DNA from: Paulinella micropora
Taxonomy: Eukaryota > Cercozoa > Imbricatea > Euglyphida
DNA: 22,459 nucleotides
Assembly (NCBI GenBank): GCA_009731375.1
Contig: BJOX01000116.1
Coordinates: 786,262 to 808,720 of the forward strand
Direction: 5' to 3'
Positions within the stretch are counted from its first letter, which is position 1, and the number at the start of each line of letters is the position of its first letter. The translations under genes were made by a program, and so were the position numbers. Below, piece after piece: positions 19,078 through 22,459 of the stretch. The notes under the pieces are model-generated. The model had not been told where the DNA came from. It did not search any database and was given only the letters and a program-made list of their open reading frames with translations.

Positions 19078-19781
19078 ACATAAGCAGTGTGAGCTTATTT
19101 TTGTTGTAGACGTGCAAAGCACTGAGGAAATATAGGAGTATGGCTTGTGGTTATAAAAGAGAGTGTACTTGGTGCCCACATTTGTTAAGACAGATGCAAG
19201 CTGAGTGACAGACTGCAACTGCTCCGATACTAAGTCGAAAATTTCAAACCCAATCAATGTGCCAGTGCACAAGTGTTGGTATCCACTTGCATTAAAGTAT
19301 CGAATGAGGGCAGCAATGGCCAGACTACAACTTATCTCTGCATGTCCACCTTTCCTTGCTAGCTCCTCCTCTCCTCTGTACTTCTCGTAAGTTATACGAT
19401 CAAAACCAGCTCCAAGGAGGGATCGATCACAGAGATGTTCTAGGACTTCATACTCCTGCTCCACCTCACACTGGTTTTGCTGGAAGCATCTGTCCATCTC
19501 ATTGAACTTAGTCATGAGGGTCTTCTCTGTGTCAGCCTCATTGGCAGTGATAGCATAGAGCTTAAGGCCCCCTCCCCCAATTTTGATTTTAGCTAGGGCT
19601 GCCTGCAGCGCCTGCTTTTTCTTCTGGGAGTCAGTCAAGTTAATTACTATCCCTCCCCTTTGGGGTCCTCCTCCTGAGGGTCCTCCTCCTGCTTTCTTGG
19701 GAGCTGGGTTAGATGTGGTAGGTGGAGCCGTTGGCTGTGGAGCCACCCGTGCTACTGCCATCGCCACAGCTATCTTCTCCT
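19051..19781 (-). CDS. gag: Gag, C-terminal portion after the assembly gap
   Basis: Frame open from just after the 10-N gap to TAA at 19051. It begins with a Pro/Ala/Gly-rich stretch, then a helix-rich region (about 19590-19080) with repeated Glu and Gln. It has no recognised capsid signature, which is common for divergent Gag. The codons just after the gap continue the Glu/Lys-rich composition of the ORF before it, supporting a single Gag ORF interrupted only by the gap. GTG and ATG codons near 19767-19759 are therefore not needed as starts. Confidence 0.65.
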
Positions 19782-19791
19782 NNNNNNNNNN
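19782..19791. other. Assembly gap (10 N) inside gag
   Basis: The frames on the two sides would join only if the real gap length is a multiple of three. The nominal 10 shifts the frame. The flanks encode Glu/Lys-rich GAG/GAA repeats, a natural place for assembly to fail. Confidence 0.9.
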
Positions 19792-20623
19792 GCTCCTTCT
19801 CCTCTTTCTGTCTTGTCTCTTCTTCTTTCACCTGTCGTGCTAGATAAGTCACGAACTGTGCAAGCCCTGTGGCACTAGAGAGGAAGTGTGCCTTTTCTCT
19901 CATGGAAGACTTATCAGCTCTGTTATTATTTGGGATTGTTGTGAGAGGGCCTTTAATGAGAGTGTGATTCTTCGTGTGTGCCCATTGTTTCCATATTAGT
20001 TTTTGCTCCTTCCCCTCAAAGATGCACTTATGGAGTTGTGTGAGGCGTTCAAGCACCTGACAAGACTTGTCAACCTCCTCGTAAACAGGATGTTGCCTTG
20101 TGTTGTCTTTCAGTGATTTGTATATTTCGTTGTAAGCCAGTGTGAAGGCAGTTACAAAAGCCTCAAGAGCAAACTCAATGCCACTTTGGTTTCTACCTTC
20201 GAACTTTCTTTCTAGATTCTTGATATCAGTGGGGACACCACAGACAGACAGCAATGCTGCAGTTGTGCGTTTATTTTTCCACTGTACGTTTGTGAATTCA
20301 TAAAATTCCGCAACAAGCACAGCAGCGTAGAGTGTTGCAGATATGTCGTATATGTCGCACAGTGTAAGAGTGTTGCCATACTTGATATCCTGTAATTGCA
20401 CTCTTTCGTGCTCAAACCTCACTTTGTTAAAGAGATGCTTCGCAAGGCAGGGAATTTCGATCAGGAGGTTGCTTGGACCTTGTCCTGGTCTATTCCTTTT
20501 CTCGTAAAGAATGTAGATGTGTGTTTTATAATAGGTTGTGTAGTTAAGGAAGAAGGACTCTTCATCATCATATGCAGCCAACTGTTCCCATGCATTTGGG
20601 ATATTCTGGCAAACATCCTCCAT
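19792..20623 (-). CDS. gag: Gag, N-terminal portion, ending at the assembly gap
   Basis: Starts at a genuine ATG (20621-20623), preceded by purine-rich sequence; the same frame is open for about 41 further codons upstream but without another ATG. About 277 codons reach the gap. The protein is mostly helical by composition, with aromatic and Leu-rich segments in the middle and a Lys/Glu-rich end. I recognise no named Gag domain. Assignment rests on position (first large ORF after the 5' LTR and leader) and on the downstream pol. Confidence 0.7.
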
Positions 20624-20775
20624 CTCTCTCTCTGCCTCTGTCAGTGGAGAGCCTCCAGTCTGACCTGCACTCGCTTCTTGTGCATTACCCCACCTGTCGA
20701 CTCTACATAGGCTGTATACGTATACTTCTCTCTCTCCTCTCCATCTCTATCCTCACTCTCTTCTGAGAACTGAGT

Positions 20776-20850
20776 CTACTGCTCCTCTCCTCCCTCACTA
20801 GGACCATAATCAGTTGGTGTCACACCAGCCTGCTCATTCTTGTCTTCCAT
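20776..20850 (-). CDS. Short upstream ORF in the retrotransposon leader (24 codons)
   Basis: ATG at 20848-20850, acidic 24-residue peptide, TAG at 20776-20778. After the TAG the frame stays open to a TGA at 20641-20643, shortly before the gag ATG. Might act as a regulatory uORF or be chance; conservation is unknown. Confidence 0.3.
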   Translation of the reverse strand: MEDKNEQAGVTPTDYGPSEGGEEQ

Positions 20851-21399
20851 CTTATGTTGTGAGAGTCACGTCTTCTCTTTTTTTTCTTCTTTTTTTCCTG
20901 TTATTCTTATCACTCTATGCAACCTTCTTCTCCCTCTTCCTTTTCTGTTGAAATAGTTATGAGACGTCAGGCCCTACACAGAGATAACAATAGTTTGGTC
21001 AAAAGAGCTTTTTTGTAGAAGTCAGTCTGTCGTCGGACAATGCTTCGATATTTGTCTTGCTCTTGTGTGAGAGATGCCAGAGTAATCTCCTCTGGTTTCT
21101 GCAGAGAAAATGCAAGGAAAATGGTTCAGAACAGGGAGTGGGAGTGCTTTGCTTGTTTCTCCTCCGTCTGTGTGTTTGTCTGATGTTTGTTTCGCACTTA
21201 TCCTACTTGGCTTTATGCAAGCAGCAAGAGGGAGTGGAGTAGGTGTGGTCTGGTGTCTTGTAGAAGAGCACACAGAAGCCAAATGTGCACAAGAGCTAAA
21301 GGTTATGACAGCTTGTGACAAATTGATCGCTTGTTTGTAAGTTTTTTTTTGTTTTAGGATGAGTAGGAGTGTTTGTTTTCGTCTGATGTATGTGCGACA

Positions 21400-21428
21400 G
21401 ATAAGCGAAAAATAAATTTTTGCTTATC
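21400..21428. repeat. Short inverted repeat near the primer site
   Basis: GATAAGC and GCTTATC flank an A/T-rich centre, giving a 12-bp stem with one G-U pair on the plus strand (on the coding-strand RNA, a 7-bp stem, a mismatch, then 4 bp). It lies about 40 nt from the primer-binding site. Confidence 0.6.
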
Positions 21429-21468
21429 TAATGTCTGTACGAAAGATCAGAAAAGAAATCAGCCTTTA

Positions 21469-21481
21469 GCTATGGACTCCA
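21469..21481 (-). promoter_or_regulatory. Candidate tRNA primer-binding site
   Basis: In coding orientation TGGAGTCCATAGC starts two bases after the 5' LTR. TGG pairs with the CCA tail of a tRNA. The implied tRNA 3' end would be GCTATGGACTCCA, with U as the discriminator base. I do not recognise the tRNA. Confidence 0.6.
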
Positions 21482-21483
21482 AA

Positions 21484-21701
21484 TGTACTATCCCCAACGA
21501 TAGCTCAATGGAAGAGTAAGTCGGTAATGTAACCAAACACAGTCCTCAAAAAAGAGAATGATGTCTCGTTATATTAGCTCAGTGACGCAAAGACAAAAAG
21601 CCGCCAAAAGACCAGGATCAAATTGGCATTTCAGACGTGTCCGGCCAGACGAAATCTATAAATAAGTTTTTTACCTGATAATTCGGGGGGTGATGTCCAC
21701 A
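21484..21701 (-). repeat. 5' LTR (218 nt)
   Basis: Counterpart of 11396-11615. In coding orientation it reads TGTGGACATC to GATAGTACA. A TATA-like element on the coding strand could be TAATATAA (in 21567-21577); TATAAATAAG at 21657-21666 faces outward, on the plus strand. The U3/R/U5 boundaries cannot be set from sequence alone. Confidence 0.93.
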
Positions 21702-22003
21702 ATATGAATATATATTATATATAGTATATATATATATATAACGCAAACACTTGACATAAGAAAATACTTGCCACTAGTAGGAAAAAGTGGGAAGCGCAAG
21801 AGGAAAATGGAAGTGATATTAATATCAATATTTTACAGATACAAATGTGGAAAAAATGAATCGTATATATATAGATATGTATATATATATAATGGAAAAT
21901 CCAAAGAGTTTTTTTTTTTTTTTTGTTTGTTGAAAACACATATATGTTTTTATTAACACGCGAACACTGGCTTCATTGAAGAATCCTTGCCACTCGTAGG
22001 GTA

Positions 22004-22042
<39 letters not shown>

Positions 22043-22152
22043 ATAGTAGTAGTAGTGGTGGTGTCTCCAGATTCTCTCTCTCTCTCTCTCTCTCTCTCGC
22101 TCGCTGAGAACGAAGGCTGCGCTTGAAGCACTTTAACTTTTTTCACTTTTTC

Positions 22153-22197
<45 letters not shown>

Positions 22198-22459
22198 TGT
22201 CTCTCTTCGATATACAAGTCTATGCAACGCTTTGCTTCGATGTTCGGTAGACATACAAATATAGAAAATTTTCGTCACAGCAAAACTCGTCACATGTCGC
22301 ACGTCGTATATCTTGTGCCCATCGGTCACCAACATACATATAGCTGCCAACCAACAATAGCGCTAGCTTTCTGTTGCCCTTACAAAAAGGGCATGGTCGA
22401 CTGCTATCCCTCTTGTCGCTGTTGTGTTTGCTCGACAGCCCGGCTGAACCACTGCCCCC
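21702..22459. other. A+T-rich right flank with TA, TAG and CT arrays
   Basis: TA alternation (to about 21739), T run near 21908-21924, AGT array (about 22001-22056), CT arrays (about 22073-22098 and 22155-22195). A block around 21739-21780 weakly resembles 21958-22000 (both contain TTGCCACT-GTAGG), possibly an old duplication. A short AT-rich hairpin-like GCCCTT-AAGGGC lies near 22377-22393. No gene or tRNA recognised. Confidence 0.5.

Larger units (their letters stand above)
20624..21468 (-). other. Retrotransposon leader between primer site and gag
   Basis: About 845 nt without a long ATG-initiated frame. Contains CT-rich (coding-strand purine-rich) sequence at about 20720-20760 and 20875-20900, an imperfect inverted repeat at 21400-21428, and imperfect 30-nt direct repeats built on TCTGATGT at about 21380-21455. 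Probable site of packaging or translation signals, inferred from position. Confidence 0.5.
11396..21701 (-). mobile_element. Complete LTR retrotransposon, Ty3/gypsy (Metaviridae)-type
   Basis: About 10,306 bp, transcribed from the minus strand. Both LTRs begin TG and end CA. They differ at five substitutions plus two 1-nt indels over about 218 nt (around 97% identity), implying a geologically recent insertion. ATAT lies immediately outside both ends (11392-11395 and 21702-21705), a candidate 4-nt target duplication, though the A+T-rich setting weakens it. Protease, RT, RNase H, integrase and GPY/F occur in that order, which separates Ty3/gypsy from Ty1/copia. A purine tract abuts the 3' LTR and a TGG-type primer site the 5' LTR. 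There is no recognised env and no chromodomain. Coding is split by a gap, a -1 overlap and two in-frame UGAs, so whether it is autonomous is unclear. Confidence 0.93.

Noticed and set aside
21022-21321. 99-codon minus-strand frame in the leader as gag start
   Set aside because: Starts at TTG, ends long before the gag ATG and has no recognisable feature.

Overview
The window is eukaryotic nuclear DNA from a draft assembly. Evidence: a gene split by three-part GT-AG splicing, kilobase-scale simple-sequence DNA, runs of N at six places, and a complete LTR retrotransposon with Ty3/gypsy (Metaviridae) domain order. The density of GATA/GGTA, CTA/TAG, ATT and CT microsatellites would suit several animals, algae or protists. 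I cannot name the organism from sequence alone.

Layout. 1-3858 is almost entirely simple-sequence DNA (ATT, GATA/GGTA/GGAT, CTA/TAG) with small islands of complex sequence and two gaps. 3859-5720 is complex DNA shaped by local duplication: a 93-nt tandem pair, a roughly 145-nt tandem pair, a perfect 51-nt inverted repeat around a 12-nt loop, and a roughly 0.3-kb tandem duplication that starts at the right arm of that inverted repeat. 5780-7525 holds CT, AT and TCTA arrays, small duplicated blocks, and the second, inverted copy of a ~120-nt unit first seen at 903-1024; both copies abut a TCTA/GATA array. 7527-8572 is the 3' part of a plus-strand gene with three exons whose splice phases agree, encoding a probable NTF2-like/SnoaL-like domain. 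Its introns contain GA arrays and its 3' flank (8601-9400) is a degenerate ~120-nt tandem repeat that includes copies of the gene's own end. A 450-N gap and a mainly A+T-rich stretch follow (9621-11395).

11396-21701 is one intact-looking minus-strand retrotransposon of about 10.3 kb: very short LTRs (218 and 220 nt, about 97% identical), a candidate ATAT target duplication, a polypurine tract, and a TGG-type primer site. In transcription order it has a ~860-nt leader, a gag region split by a 10-N gap, a short -1-frame overlap into an ORF with a CCCH zinc finger and RGG box, then two in-frame UGA codons (the first in the context UGA-CUA-G), and a 5.8-kb pol frame with a divergent protease, RT, RNase H, integrase (HHCC and D,D-35-E) and GPY/F module, plus a ~290-residue C-terminal extension of unknown role. 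If the reading frames are authentic, expression of pol would need a -1 frameshift (or internal initiation) and then stop-codon readthrough. This layered recoding and the CCCH/RGG Gag are the most interesting points here.

21702-22459 is A+T-rich flank with TA, TAG and CT arrays and no recognisable gene.
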